A stretch of 64,000 nucleotides of DNA from Paenibacillus roseus (GCF_016424485.1 NZ_JAELUP010000012.1:29583-93582); one strand, 5' to 3'; shown: positions 27,052 to 36,322, numbered from the stretch's first letter. Translations and numbers: made by a program. The notes: generated by a model not told the origin, from the letters alone.

Positions 27052-27927
27052 ATGAAGACAGGCATGAGAAATGCACTGACTTATATCGTGTTTGTAGCAC
27101 CGGCGGTTCTCTTTTTTATAGCCTTTATTTTATTTCCACTTATCCGCGCCATTATTTACTCCTTTCAGGATTGGGACGGCATTGCAAGCCAGGCTTCCTG
27201 GGTAGGCTGGGGGAATTACAAGCGCCTGCTGGACGACACGGACTTCGGAAAATCATTGGCGTTTACGTTCAAATATGTTGCGGTTACGGCGGTGCTGTTT
27301 AATCTGTCGGGCTTTCTGCTCGCCCTTGCGCTTAATATGGCGCTTAAATCACGCAATCTGCTGCGGACCGGATTTTTCCTGCCGCATGTTGTGGGTTCAG
27401 TTATTATTGGTTTTATTTGGCAATTCATTATTGTGCAGCTTTTTGGGGAAATCGGCAAAGCGACCGGGATCGCACTCTTCCAGAAAAACTGGCTCAGCAT
27501 GCCGGACATGTCATTCTGGTCGATTGTCATCGTCGCAGTATGGCATTCGGCGGGCTATTTCATGGTTATCTACCTGGCTGCGCTGCAAGGCGTGCCCCGG
27601 GATCTGCTTGAAGCTTCCGAGATCGACGGCGCAAGCCGGATGAGGAGGCTGTGGAGCGTGACGCTGCCGCTTATTCGCCCGGCGATGACCGTCTGTTTCT
27701 TTCTGGCCATCTCCAGCAGCTTCAAGGCGTTTGACCTGAACTTCTCTTTAACCCGTGGCGGTCCCTTCGGCTCGACGGAGTCGCTGGCCCTGCAGATTTA
27801 TTCGGATGCATTTGTCAAAAACCTGTTTACGTATGGCGCTGCAAAGGCAGTTATCTTCTTCCTCGTACTGGCCGGGATTACGTTGGTGCAGGTTGGCGTC
27901 ATGAAGCGTAAGGAGGTGGAAATGTGA
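27052..27927 (+). CDS. Sugar ABC transporter permease (MalF type)
   Basis: A 291-residue permease with six predicted membrane segments. The EAA loop reads EASEIDGASRMRRLWSVTLPLI and is followed by a typical membrane segment. The ATG at 27052 has AAAGGAG upstream; longer frames run into the attenuator. The stop codon overlaps the GTG start of the second permease, so the two are coupled. Together they form the heterodimeric channel for the lipoprotein-bound sugar. Confidence 0.9.
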   Translation: MKTGMRNALTYIVFVAPAVLFFIAFILFPLIRAIIYSFQDWDGIASQASWVGWGNYKRLLDDTDFGKSLAFTFKYVAVTAVLFNLSGFLLALALNMALKSRNLLRTGFFLPHVVGSVIIGFIWQFIIVQLFGEIGKATGIALFQKNWLSMPDMSFWSIVIVAVWHSAGYFMVIYLAALQGVPRDLLEASEIDGASRMRRLWSVTLPLIRPAMTVCFFLAISSSFKAFDLNFSLTRGGPFGSTESLALQIYSDAFVKNLFTYGAAKAVIFFLVLAGITLVQVGVMKRKEVEM

Positions 27928-28757
27928 AGCAAGAACGTTATGGCATTGGCAAATTTTCGCTGGAAATTAGTATGATCGTGCTTGCCCTGCTTTTCCTGTT
28001 TCCGCTTTACATCACCGTCGTGAGCGGTTTCAAAACATACAATGAAATTATGGCGTCTGCTTGGGCGTTTCCGAAATCCTTCAATTTCGACAACTATCGG
28101 ACGGTCTGGCATCAGATCAACATTCCGGGTGCATTCCTGAATTCGCTTATTATTACCGTTACGGCGGTATCGGCTATATTGCTCTTCAGCTCGGCTGCAG
28201 CTTATCAACTGGTCAGGCGCCCAGGCGTCGTGAGCAATATTATTTTCTTTGGTATTTTGTCGGCCATGGTGCTTCCGTTTCAGACGTTGATGATTCCACT
28301 TGTGAAAGTTGCCAAGGAACTGATGCTGATCGACTCCTTGTACGGCCTTATCATTATCTATTGCGGATTCGGTGTGCCGCTGGCACTCTTTTTGTATCAT
28401 GGCTTTATCAAATCCGTTCCTCGCGAGCTGGAAGAGGCAGCGCAGATTGACGGCTCCGGCACGTTTGGCGTGTACTTCCGCATTTTGCTGCCGCTCATGA
28501 AGCCGATCACTTCAACAATTGCGATCTTGCATACGTTGTGGATTTGGAACGATTTTTTGCTTCCGCTCATTACGCTAACGTCAGCGAAGAACAAGACGAT
28601 TCCGCTCGCTTCATCCATCTATTTCGGTGAATACAACAATGAGTGGGGATTGGCGATGGCTGCGCTCAGCTATGCGATCATTCCGATGGTCGTCTTCTTC
28701 CTGCTCATGCAAAAATATATTATTGAAGGCATTACCACTGGCGCAGTAAAAGGATAG
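27924..28757 (+). CDS. Sugar ABC transporter permease (MalG type)
   Basis: A 277-residue permease with six membrane segments and the EAA loop ELEEAAQIDGSGTFGVYFRI. It starts with GTG at 27924, overlapping the upstream stop (GTGA), with AAGGAGGTGG as ribosome binding site. It completes the transporter. The next gene, a metallophosphoesterase, lies 25 bases downstream of the stop and is probably co-transcribed. Confidence 0.9.
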   Translation: MKQERYGIGKFSLEISMIVLALLFLFPLYITVVSGFKTYNEIMASAWAFPKSFNFDNYRTVWHQINIPGAFLNSLIITVTAVSAILLFSSAAAYQLVRRPGVVSNIIFFGILSAMVLPFQTLMIPLVKVAKELMLIDSLYGLIIIYCGFGVPLALFLYHGFIKSVPRELEEAAQIDGSGTFGVYFRILLPLMKPITSTIAILHTLWIWNDFLLPLITLTSAKNKTIPLASSIYFGEYNNEWGLAMAALSYAIIPMVVFFLLMQKYIIEGITTGAVKG

Positions 28758-28782
28758 CGAACATGAAAGGAAGTGTGTGCGT

Positions 28783-30561
28783 ATGCGGGTCGTCATACTA
28801 GGAGATTTTCACTTGAAGCCGGAAGACTACGGCATTACCCGGACAGCGATGGAAGACATCGCTGCTGCGTCACCTGACTTGATTATTCCGCTTGGCGATT
28901 TCGGCAGCCAGGGGAAGATCGGCTCGGTCGAAGGGCTTGAGGAGGCGGAGGCTTTCCTGAGGCAGGCCGGGGCGCCATTGCGCCCGATCCTCGGCAATCA
29001 TGATATGGAGCGCGAATCGGGACCTGGCAAGCAGCCCAAGGGTACGATGCAGGAGCGTTTCCTGCGTATGTTCGAACTGGACTGCCCCTATGGGGTGCTT
29101 GAATATGACAACTATCGCTTCTTCTTCGCTGCAACGGAAAATCAAAGCCCGGATTCATGCTACGATGTTCAAGAAGTATTTGCGACAGACGAGCAGTTCG
29201 ATTGGCTAAAAGCGAAGCTGAAGGAGCGGCCAGGCGTGCCGGTCATTTTCTTCACCCATGCCCCGCCGGTGGGAGCCGGCCTGCGGACAGTGCCGCGTGT
29301 CCATGTTCGCTCGACCAATGCCTACCTCGATGAAAACCATAACCCGTATCGCTGGTACGAGCTATTTAAGCATACGCCTGAAATTGTGCTCTGGTTTTCG
29401 GCGCATTACCATCTGAGCCACGGGCATCCGGATTCGCACACGTATCGCTTCGGGACGCATTTCTTTATGACAGGCGTTCATGGGGCGGCATTTACACGGG
29501 ATGGCAATCGCCAGTCCCGCATTCTGGACATCGATACGGACGGGGTGAAGGTGCTGACGCTGGATCATATAAAGCGTGAAGTGACAGAGGAAGGCGGCTG
29601 GGCGCATACCGGCCAGCTCGATACGCTCGTGCAGCAGCCGCGTCTGGAGCCGGTGTATGTACATGCAGTATCTGTCGGCGAAGCCCCTGCCGTTAAGGGC
29701 GGGCTAGTACCATTGTCGCCAACGCGCTGCATTGTATCGACGACGGACGGCTTTTCATGGGAGGCGGAGCCGTGGGTTGAAGGGGTGTTTGGCACGTATC
29801 ATATCGGCCCGGCGCTAACAAGCGTTGCCGCTTGCGGCAATCAGCTTTGGATGGCTTGGGGCAACGAAGCAGGCGCGACAGATCGGCATAGCCCGTGGCG
29901 ATTTGTGCGTGATGAGAAGGGGCCATGGCCATTTATAAAAACAACGCTGGCCGAAACAGCGACTGCCTTGGCTGCTCATCCGGCTGGCGGTGTCTGGGTT
30001 GCTGCAGGGCATGAGCTGAAGCATGTTATGTTGACGGCAGATAATGGTGCGCTAGCGGTTATCGGCCACGCTGCACTGGAGGAGCCAAGCGCAGCATTGA
30101 TCGCTGATGGCGAAAGCTTATGGTCGTTGTCGGCGACCGGCAAGCTGTATGCCTATGATGCGCAGCAGCAAAGCTTCGTCTATATGCGGCAGGTGCTGGC
30201 ATGGGACAGTTGGAGCGGTTACAATGTCTCGCTGCATAGCGAGCATGGGCAACTGCTGTTGACCTCGACAAACGGACACAATATGTATGTCACCTCATTG
30301 CCGGCCAAGATCTCGCAGACGTCAGATTTACAGGTGATCAGTCTTGGCGCACATCGGGTGCTGGCGATTGCAGCAGGGGAAGCTTATGCGGCAGCTGTGA
30401 ATAGGCAGGAAGTTGTGCGGATGGAGACAGGGGAAGGAAAAGTCGCAACCGCTTGCCGAGCTGTAGCTGCTGACAGCTATGACCGCTGCGATGCAGTATA
30501 TGTGAGCGTAGGTCAGGCAAGTGAGGGCAGCAGGCCATTGCTGCAAAAGTGGACGATATAG
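28783..30561 (+). CDS. Calcineurin-like metallophosphoesterase with C-terminal propeller-like region
   Basis: A 592-residue protein without signal peptide. The N-terminal ~270 residues have all the metal-site blocks of the calcineurin family: GDFH (D8, H10), LGDFG, GNHD, THAP and AHYHLSHGH. Residues ~290-592 are a repetitive beta-rich region with Trp/Gly motifs at regular spacing that looks like a beta-propeller, but no named family was recognised. It is encoded right after the ABC permeases, in the position where YesMN-linked operons normally have a glycoside hydrolase. A phosphodiester or phospho-sugar as substrate would fit (inference). The ATG at 28783 has GAAAGGAAG 9 bases upstream. Confidence 0.82.
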   Translation: MRVVILGDFHLKPEDYGITRTAMEDIAAASPDLIIPLGDFGSQGKIGSVEGLEEAEAFLRQAGAPLRPILGNHDMERESGPGKQPKGTMQERFLRMFELDCPYGVLEYDNYRFFFAATENQSPDSCYDVQEVFATDEQFDWLKAKLKERPGVPVIFFTHAPPVGAGLRTVPRVHVRSTNAYLDENHNPYRWYELFKHTPEIVLWFSAHYHLSHGHPDSHTYRFGTHFFMTGVHGAAFTRDGNRQSRILDIDTDGVKVLTLDHIKREVTEEGGWAHTGQLDTLVQQPRLEPVYVHAVSVGEAPAVKGGLVPLSPTRCIVSTTDGFSWEAEPWVEGVFGTYHIGPALTSVAACGNQLWMAWGNEAGATDRHSPWRFVRDEKGPWPFIKTTLAETATALAAHPAGGVWVAAGHELKHVMLTADNGALAVIGHAALEEPSAALIADGESLWSLSATGKLYAYDAQQQSFVYMRQVLAWDSWSGYNVSLHSEHGQLLLTSTNGHNMYVTSLPAKISQTSDLQVISLGAHRVLAIAAGEAYAAAVNRQEVVRMETGEGKVATACRAVAADSYDRCDAVYVSVGQASEGSRPLLQKWTI

Positions 30562-30562
30562 C

Positions 30563-31285
30563 ATGGCAGGGGCCACACAGCAGCTTTGGCAAATCACGCA
30601 AAGCGATCTTCTGCTGCGCATGCTCATCTCTGCCGCGTTTGGCGGCCTAATCGGTATCGAGCGCGAGTGGAGCAATCATGCAGCAGGTTTCAGGACGCAT
30701 ATTCTCGTCTGCCTGGGTTCTACCACGATCATGCTGCTTTCAATATACGGCTTCTCCCAATTCGTTAATGAACCGAATGTGCGCATGGACCCAGCCAGGC
30801 TGACAGCGCAGGTCATTAGTGGTATCGGCTTCCTCGGTGCGGGGGTCATTATGCGCAACGGCAGTGAAGTTAAAGGGCTGACTACCGCCGCTTCGATCTG
30901 GGTTGTTGCTGCCATCGGGCTATGTGTCGGGGCAGGCTTCCTATTTGCTGCCGGACTATGCACATTGTTCGTGCTTATTAGCCTTTATCTGTTGAATAAG
31001 ATGGAAAAAATCTACCTAAAATCCAGGAGCAAGCATGAGCTTGAGGTGGAACTGCTGGACAGGTCCGGGGGACTTGTGATGCTCTCGCAGGCACTCAAGC
31101 AGCGTGAGCTCGATATTGTTAGCTTGCAGGTGCTCTCCAGCCAGACTGGTGATGGGGGAATTGAGAAGATCACGATCCGGTTCGTCGTGAGATCGAGGAA
31201 GAATAACGCATATATGGATGCGGTGCGATATATTTCTGCGCGCCCTGATGTGCTGGCCTTGCGGACTGGCATGAGCCTCCATTGA
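30563..31285 (+). CDS. MgtC/SapB-family membrane protein
   Basis: A 240-residue protein with four or five membrane segments in the first ~145 residues, including the family core GGLIGIEREWSNHAAGFRTH and ISGIGFLGAGVIM followed by GLTTAASIW. A soluble, ACT-like C-terminal domain (~150-240) follows. MgtC proteins are linked to magnesium homeostasis and, in pathogens, ATP synthase control. The gene begins one base after the phosphoesterase stop, so it is probably in the same transcript even though the functions look unrelated. No strong ribosome binding site is seen, suggesting re-initiation. Confidence 0.87.
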   Translation: MAGATQQLWQITQSDLLLRMLISAAFGGLIGIEREWSNHAAGFRTHILVCLGSTTIMLLSIYGFSQFVNEPNVRMDPARLTAQVISGIGFLGAGVIMRNGSEVKGLTTAASIWVVAAIGLCVGAGFLFAAGLCTLFVLISLYLLNKMEKIYLKSRSKHELEVELLDRSGGLVMLSQALKQRELDIVSLQVLSSQTGDGGIEKITIRFVVRSRKNNAYMDAVRYISARPDVLALRTGMSLH

Positions 31286-31338
31286 GTGGGTTGCAGGGAA
31301 TGGACACTTTCTAAGAAGCGAAAGGTTGGCCTTTTTGG

Positions 31339-31411
31339 CATGACGTAGCCGTAATACCTTGCTGATGCAAGCAATCACGGCTACGTTATGGGGCTTGCCC
31401 TCGCTTTTTTT
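31339..31411 (+). terminator. Terminator region after the MgtC-family gene
   Basis: A 14-bp stem (core ACGTAGCCGT / ACGGCTACGT) is followed after a short spacer by a run of seven T (CGCTTTTTTTC). The remainder of the gap up to 31585 shows no gene. Confidence 0.65.
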
Positions 31412-31585
31412 CTTGTTGTCATACTGTACAGGTCCAAAAAGGACGCTGTTCTTGTTTCTCTTATTTTTGCCAGCGTGAGATGGGATTACGCAATATTCGG
31501 TGGTTTCATAAGGATCAGGGAAGCGGGTTCGAAAATCATATAAGACATTGCCGTGGCCGAAGTCTTAATCCAAAAGTTATGGATA

Positions 31586-32122
31586 TTATTTCGTACCTTG
31601 GGCGATTGCTTTTGTTTCCTCTACTGTACCAAATGGATGCTTAGGTGGCGCATAGATAGAGTAAACTTTAAGAGGACGATTACCTGTATTGATTACGTTG
31701 TGCCATGTTCCTGCAGGTATCATAATAGCATAGTCATTGTAAGCCATTGCTTGAAAATCCAGATTATCTCTGCTATTACCCATTTGAATAAGTCCCTGAC
31801 CTTCTTCAATTCGGATGAATTGGTCGGTTGTCGGATGGACTTCCAAACCAATGTCTTCACCAACATTAATACTCATCAATGTTACCTGGAGATGTGTACC
31901 TGTCCATAAAGCGGTACGGTAGTTGTGGTTCTGCTTTGCCGCCTGGTCAATATTCACTACAAATGGTCTTGCTCCATAATCTTGCAATGCAATATTTCCG
32001 TATGGATTATTGTTGCGATTGTTCCAGTTGTAATCGTGGGGGTTCCAGTTATAACTCCATTTGTTATTCCAGTGGGATTGCATTGAATTCTGCCAATAAT
32101 AGTGATTGCATGAAGGGTACAT
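31586..32122 (-). CDS. Cupin-domain protein with Asn/Tyr/Trp-rich N-terminus
   Basis: A 178-residue protein. The first ~45 residues are rich in Asn, Tyr and Trp, with no signal peptide, as in several spore-surface proteins. The cupin barrel (~60-165) carries GLEVHPTTDQFIRIEEGQG for motif 1 and PAGTWHNVINTG for motif 2, giving Glu/His/Gln/Glu and a second His as likely metal ligands. The function is not determined; sugar-isomerase-like or coat-associated cupins both fit. GAGAGGAG lies 7 bases before the ATG. It is monocistronic, with repeat copy 2 ~120 bases upstream of its start. Confidence 0.8.
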   Translation of the reverse strand: MYPSCNHYYWQNSMQSHWNNKWSYNWNPHDYNWNNRNNNPYGNIALQDYGARPFVVNIDQAAKQNHNYRTALWTGTHLQVTLMSINVGEDIGLEVHPTTDQFIRIEEGQGLIQMGNSRDNLDFQAMAYNDYAIMIPAGTWHNVINTGNRPLKVYSIYAPPKHPFGTVEETKAIAQGTK

Positions 32123-32243
32123 TATGATGCTCCTCTCGGTGATTTCTTATACTCCAGTTATCCTATGCAACTGCCTATTTACAGGTAAGCAAAATGAGCA
32201 AAAGTCCATTTTTCAGGAATTGAAAATTTATAAATTCATTCCA

Positions 32244-32459
32244 GGTTCAAAACCAAAATTAGTGCTGGACCTCCAGGGGGAGAGACCGCTGCGTGGGAGC
32301 GGATACTTCCGATCGCTGTTAAAGCCCGATTCCTTTATTTCACTTGGAAGTTTGCAGGGGGAATCGGGCTATAAAGGCGAGCACAATCGTTTTTCCAGCA
32401 TTCCTCTGACCCTTTGCTTCTCTCTCCTTAATGTCCAGCACTAATTTTGAGGTTTAGCC
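32244..32459 (-). repeat. Dispersed palindromic repeat, copy 2
   Basis: A 216-bp copy in the opposite orientation to copy 1. Inner ends of the terminal repeats read AGTGCTGGAC and GTCCAGCACT, whereas copy 1 has AGTGGTTGA and TCAACCACT; both arms changed together and pairing is kept. It lies between the divergently transcribed cupin and collagen-like genes. The remaining 32460-32711 is the AT-rich leader of the collagen-like gene, with a TATAAT at 32520-32525 and no recognised -35. Confidence 0.9.
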
Positions 32460-32711
32460 TCAACCAACAAATAAACCGATTCGTGTAGAAAAAAGTTTAT
32501 TTGCTTCGATGAAAGGTTGTATAATATAGGATGCTGTCTGTTGTCGTAAGGTTTTCTGTCTTTTATTGTACGGAAGAATTTAATTATTAAGGGGGCGGTT
32601 TGTCATTGCTCCAAGAGGAGCAGAGCATGACGGTTTGCAGCTTAGATACATAGCCATTCCACAGCTTAATAGAGAAGTTGAAATCTTATATTATTTCGGA
32701 GGGAAAACACC

Positions 32712-34139
32712 ATGAAATTTCGTGTGCTAAGCGGACTATTGGCGGCTTCATTAGTTGTTTCTGCAACATTCTCTGTTCCTGTAGCAGGGGCTTTGCCAAA
32801 CAAGCAGCAGGGGATTACTGCCGATATTCCAATTTATATCAATGGGGAAAAAGCTGAGCTTGGAGATGCTGCGATTACGATAAAAAATACAATCTATTTG
32901 CCTTTACGCGCGACATCTGAAGTACTTGGGCTGCAGGTGAAATGGAACCAAAGTGAGCAGGCTGTCTACATAGATACCGCTTCTTCAAATAAATCTGGCG
33001 ATCGCAGTTCCGGAGTTGTCGAAAGCGGAAAGGTATTAAGCGGTACAGTACTTCAGGGTGGAGTATACATTAATGGAGTAGGAACGGAGTTGCTGGACAG
33101 CGAAGGAAATACTGTGCAGCCGCTGATGTTTAATAATACGGTTTATCTTCCGATACGGGCGCTGGCAAATGCGCTGGACTTGAGTATTTCTTGGGATGGC
33201 CTGAAACGGCAAGTCAACATTCGGAATACAAAGGACAACGGAGCGGACAATCCACCAACATCTCAAGGATCGCAAGGCCCTAAAGGAGATAAGGGAGATA
33301 AGGGAGATAAGGGAGAAAAAGGAGAAAAAGGAGAAAAAGGAGAACAGGGTTACTCCGGCTCCAGCGGTTCGAAAGGCGATAAAGGCGACCCAGGAGCGAC
33401 AGGCCCGGCAGGAGCCCAAGGTTCGAAGGGAGACAAAGGCGACCCAGGAGCGACAGGTCCGGCAGGAGCCCAAGGTTCGAAAGGCGATAAAGGCGACCCA
33501 GGAGAGACAGGTCCGGCAGGAGCCCAAGGTCCGAAGGGAGACAAAGGCGACCCAGGAGAGACAGGTCCGGCAGGAGCCCAAGGTTCAAAGGGAGACAAAG
33601 GCGACCCAGGAGCGACAGGTCCAAAAGGAGACAAGGGTGACCCCGGGGATGTTGGTCCACAGGGACCACAGGGTTTAATAGGTCCACAAGGAGCACAGGG
33701 TAGTAAAGGAGATAAAGGTGATCCAGGAACAGGTGCAATCCAATCCATGTTTGCAGTCAACACGTCAGGATCAATTATTCCCATCGTTCTTGGGGGAACG
33801 AATATTCCGGTTCCAAACGGCCAGTATACAAGTTCCGGTTTTACTATTAATGGCTCCAATGATACGGTTACTGTGCATGAAGACGGTTACTATTACATTT
33901 CATATTCGATTAATTTGAATCACTTGACCTTAGGATCTACTCGATTGATTATTAACGGTAGTCCAAATACAGCGAGCACGATTAACCCTAATGTTAGCAA
34001 AGACAGCTATAATGCCTCGATTATTACTCATATATCAGCAGGTTCAATGATTTCCTTACAAATGTACGGCTTAATCGCTACAGTAATCCTTCAATCAGGC
34101 GCTCAGGGTGCCTCATTGACGATCATTAAAGTCGGCTGA
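32712..34139 (+). CDS. Collagen-like surface protein with two stalk domains and BclA-type C-terminus
   Basis: A 475-residue exported protein. A signal peptide (~1-28) is followed by two copper-amine-oxidase-like stalk domains (~33-90 and ~115-170, each with the NTVYLP(L/I)RA core), a Gly-X-Y collagen-like region (~185-340) and a C-terminal beta-sandwich (~345-475, ADGYYY-like HEDGYYYISYSI) of the type found in exosporium collagen-like proteins such as BclA. BclA-type proteins form trimeric hair-like fibres on spores. The stalk domains here replace the usual exosporium leader, so attachment to the vegetative wall is possible. GGAGG lies 8 bases before the ATG. Confidence 0.88.
   Translation: MKFRVLSGLLAASLVVSATFSVPVAGALPNKQQGITADIPIYINGEKAELGDAAITIKNTIYLPLRATSEVLGLQVKWNQSEQAVYIDTASSNKSGDRSSGVVESGKVLSGTVLQGGVYINGVGTELLDSEGNTVQPLMFNNTVYLPIRALANALDLSISWDGLKRQVNIRNTKDNGADNPPTSQGSQGPKGDKGDKGDKGEKGEKGEKGEQGYSGSSGSKGDKGDPGATGPAGAQGSKGDKGDPGATGPAGAQGSKGDKGDPGETGPAGAQGPKGDKGDPGETGPAGAQGSKGDKGDPGATGPKGDKGDPGDVGPQGPQGLIGPQGAQGSKGDKGDPGTGAIQSMFAVNTSGSIIPIVLGGTNIPVPNGQYTSSGFTINGSNDTVTVHEDGYYYISYSINLNHLTLGSTRLIINGSPNTASTINPNVSKDSYNASIITHISAGSMISLQMYGLIATVILQSGAQGASLTIIKVG
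33366..33581 (+). repeat. 54-bp tandem repeat inside the collagen-like gene
   Basis: Four complete 54-bp units start at 33366, 33420, 33474 and 33528, with a partial fifth. Each codes for 18 residues (six Gly-X-Y triplets such as GSKGDKGDPGATGPAGAQ). The copies differ by few bases, so the unit number may vary between strains by slippage without shifting the frame. Confidence 0.92.
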
Positions 34140-34150
34140 TCCAGTATAAA

Positions 34151-34185
34151 AAATCCCCTATGAATGCTGCATTCATAGGGGATTT
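34151..34185. terminator. Bidirectional terminator
   Basis: A perfect 16-bp stem AAATCCCCTATGAATG with a 3-base loop lies between the converging collagen-like and MFS genes. The A/T-rich stem base serves both directions. Confidence 0.85.
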
Positions 34186-34242
34186 CTTGAAATATCAGCC
34201 AATATAAGCTTTTTCTTGTATTAAGCTTCTGTTCTTGGAGGT

Positions 34243-35760
34243 TTACTCGAAGCTGCGCGGGGTCTCTGTCTGGACCCCTTCCGGCACCCTTGCGCGACCA
34301 AGCATGAATATGAAGATAACGGCAATGACCGGAAGAGCAACGCTCCATTGGAACAGGAAGGCGACGGAATCAGCCAATCCGGCTATCATGCGATGCAACA
34401 TTTCTTCAGGGAACATCTGACGAACTGCTGGATTGAGCAGTGCTTGCGGCTCTCCGAATTTTTCCGCCATTGCAGGGTCCTGCAGGACTGCGGCGATATT
34501 GTCCTTCAGCCGGGTGGTCTGGATCACACCGAAGATCGTTACCCCAAGCGCAGAGCCGATCGTCCGGAAGAATACAACCAGTGATGTCGCCGCCCCCTTG
34601 TATTGGGGACTGATGCCGTGGAGAGTAGCGATATTGAAGATGACGAACGAAACCCCGATGCCAAGACCGACAAAGACCATATACACGGTCACAAGCCAGC
34701 GCTGTGTTTCCGCATCAATCGTTCCCAGCAGAAACAGGGAGATGATCAGAATGGCGGCAGACACTAGCATAATGTTGCGGAACATAAATTTGGTTACAAA
34801 CCTTCCGCCGATCGCAGAACTGGCGACCACACCAAGCATCATCGGGGTCAGCGTCTGACCGGCGGAACTTGCAGAGCCGCCATATACGCCCTGAACGAAA
34901 ATCGGAATATAGGTTGCGCCGGAAATCAGAATGGCGCCGTACAGGAAGCTACAGACCTGGCTGGCGGTAAAGACTTTATTTTTAAATAAATTCAAGGCAA
35001 CGATAGGGTTCGAAACCTTGCTCTCAACGACCAGAAACAGGATCAGCAGCACAATGAAGGCTGCAAACAAGCCGAGAATTTGCACCGAGTTCCATGCATA
35101 GGTTTTGCCGCCAAGCTCCAGAGCGAACATAAGGCTGAGAATTGTTGCTGTCAGCAGCAGCGCGCCGCCCCAGTCGATGGCCTGTTTCTTCTTCTCTCCA
35201 GCCTCTTTGTAGAACAGGATAATTAGCAGCACCGCAATAATACCGAACGGAACATTAATATAAAACACCCAGCGCCAGTTCACATAATCCGTGAAGAATG
35301 CTCCGGCCAAAGGCCCGAATACGCTCGACAGGCCGAATACGGCCCCAAACAACCCGTTCATTTTGCCCCGCTTCTCGACGGGGAAGATATCGAAAATAAC
35401 TGCAAAGCAGAGCGGCATAATTGCCCCGCCGCCGATCCCCTGGAGCGCCCGGAATAAAATCAGCTGAGTCATGCCGTCAGCCAATCCGCATAATATGGAG
35501 CCAAGCAGGAAAATGCCGAGTCCGAGCAGGAAAAATCGCTTGCGTCCATACATATCCGACAGTTTGCCGAAAATTGGCGTAGTGATCACACTAGCGATCA
35601 TGTAGGCGGAAAATACCCATACGAGCTGTTCATAGCCGCCGAACTCCCCGACAATCGTCGGCATTGCCGTAGATACAATCGTCTGGTCCAGTGCCGCCAT
35701 AAACAGGCCAAGGAGCAGACCCGCTACGGTCCAGGTTGTATTGGTTCTCGTTCTATCCAT
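34243..35760 (-). CDS. MFS drug efflux transporter, DHA2 (EmrB/QacA) family
   Basis: A 505-residue, 14-segment proton antiporter. The first helix ends LFMAALDQTIVSTAMPTIV (motif D1 of the 14-TMS family), followed by the loop GKLSDMYGRKRFFLLG (motif A) and later the LQGIGGGAIMP region (motif B). The ATG at 35760 is preferred because the first membrane helix follows directly; an in-frame ATG at 35820 overlaps the MarR gene by 8 bases and would add 20 residues. It is downstream of and probably co-transcribed with the MarR regulator, the common arrangement for inducible multidrug export. The substrate is unknown. Confidence 0.9.
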   Translation of the reverse strand: MDRTRTNTTWTVAGLLLGLFMAALDQTIVSTAMPTIVGEFGGYEQLVWVFSAYMIASVITTPIFGKLSDMYGRKRFFLLGLGIFLLGSILCGLADGMTQLILFRALQGIGGGAIMPLCFAVIFDIFPVEKRGKMNGLFGAVFGLSSVFGPLAGAFFTDYVNWRWVFYINVPFGIIAVLLIILFYKEAGEKKKQAIDWGGALLLTATILSLMFALELGGKTYAWNSVQILGLFAAFIVLLILFLVVESKVSNPIVALNLFKNKVFTASQVCSFLYGAILISGATYIPIFVQGVYGGSASSAGQTLTPMMLGVVASSAIGGRFVTKFMFRNIMLVSAAILIISLFLLGTIDAETQRWLVTVYMVFVGLGIGVSFVIFNIATLHGISPQYKGAATSLVVFFRTIGSALGVTIFGVIQTTRLKDNIAAVLQDPAMAEKFGEPQALLNPAVRQMFPEEMLHRMIAGLADSVAFLFQWSVALPVIAVIFIFMLGRARVPEGVQTETPRSFE

Positions 35761-35812
35761 TGAATTGCGCCTACTTTCTCTATTTTTAACCGTTACCATA
35801 GTAAAAATCGCA

Positions 35813-36286
35813 TCAGGCATGCTCCGGCTTGTCTGCTGCTTCCAGTTGCTGTAATTCGCTTACCAGGCGTTCCAGCATCAAGGCAAAGCTGCGGGTTTCC
35901 TCATCATTCAGAAATGAAAAGGATCTGACATTGCTGGAAACGCCTGAGTTGCGCAGGTCATGAAATACTTGCTTGCCAGACTCGGTGAGCCTTGCGCGCG
36001 TGCTTCTACGGTCTGCAGGGTCCTTCCAGGTTACAATATGTCCGGCTTGTTCCAGTCTCCTGACCATGCCTGTCATGTTCTGTTTGGTGACCAGAATGTT
36101 CTCCGAAAGCTCCTTCAGAGTTAGCTGGCCCTCAGGACTACGGAACAGCGTTCCAATAATGAACCATTGCTGGATACTTGTTAGCCCGTGCTGAATGGCA
36201 ATTCCCCGTCCGACACGCTCCAACAGATTGGAGGCACGGTAAATATCTAATATAATATCCTTTCTTAGCTCATCTATCTGGTCCAT
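35813..36286 (-). CDS. MarR-family transcriptional regulator
   Basis: A 157-residue winged-helix regulator. The recognition helix region is LTLKELSENILVTKQNMTGMVRRLEQAGHI, cited here in outline around residues 55-85, with the wing DPADRRSTRARLTESG. The family binds palindromes near its own promoter and releases on ligand binding. It is first in a two-gene unit with the MFS exporter. A 12-bp perfect palindrome lies 37 bases upstream of its start (36323-36334). Confidence 0.9.
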   Translation of the reverse strand: MDQIDELRKDIILDIYRASNLLERVGRGIAIQHGLTSIQQWFIIGTLFRSPEGQLTLKELSENILVTKQNMTGMVRRLEQAGHIVTWKDPADRRSTRARLTESGKQVFHDLRNSGVSSNVRSFSFLNDEETRSFALMLERLVSELQQLEAADKPEHA

Positions 36287-36322
36287 TCTTCACCCGCCCT
36301 TCAATACTTGACCAATAAATAG

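Noticed and set aside
33366..33581. CRISPR-like array
   Set aside because: Units are contiguous without unique spacers and encode Gly-X-Y triplets in frame.
33280..33738. Minus-strand leucine/proline-rich frames under the collagen-like gene
   Set aside because: They are mirror images of the 54-bp Gly-X-Y repeats and carry no independent signals.
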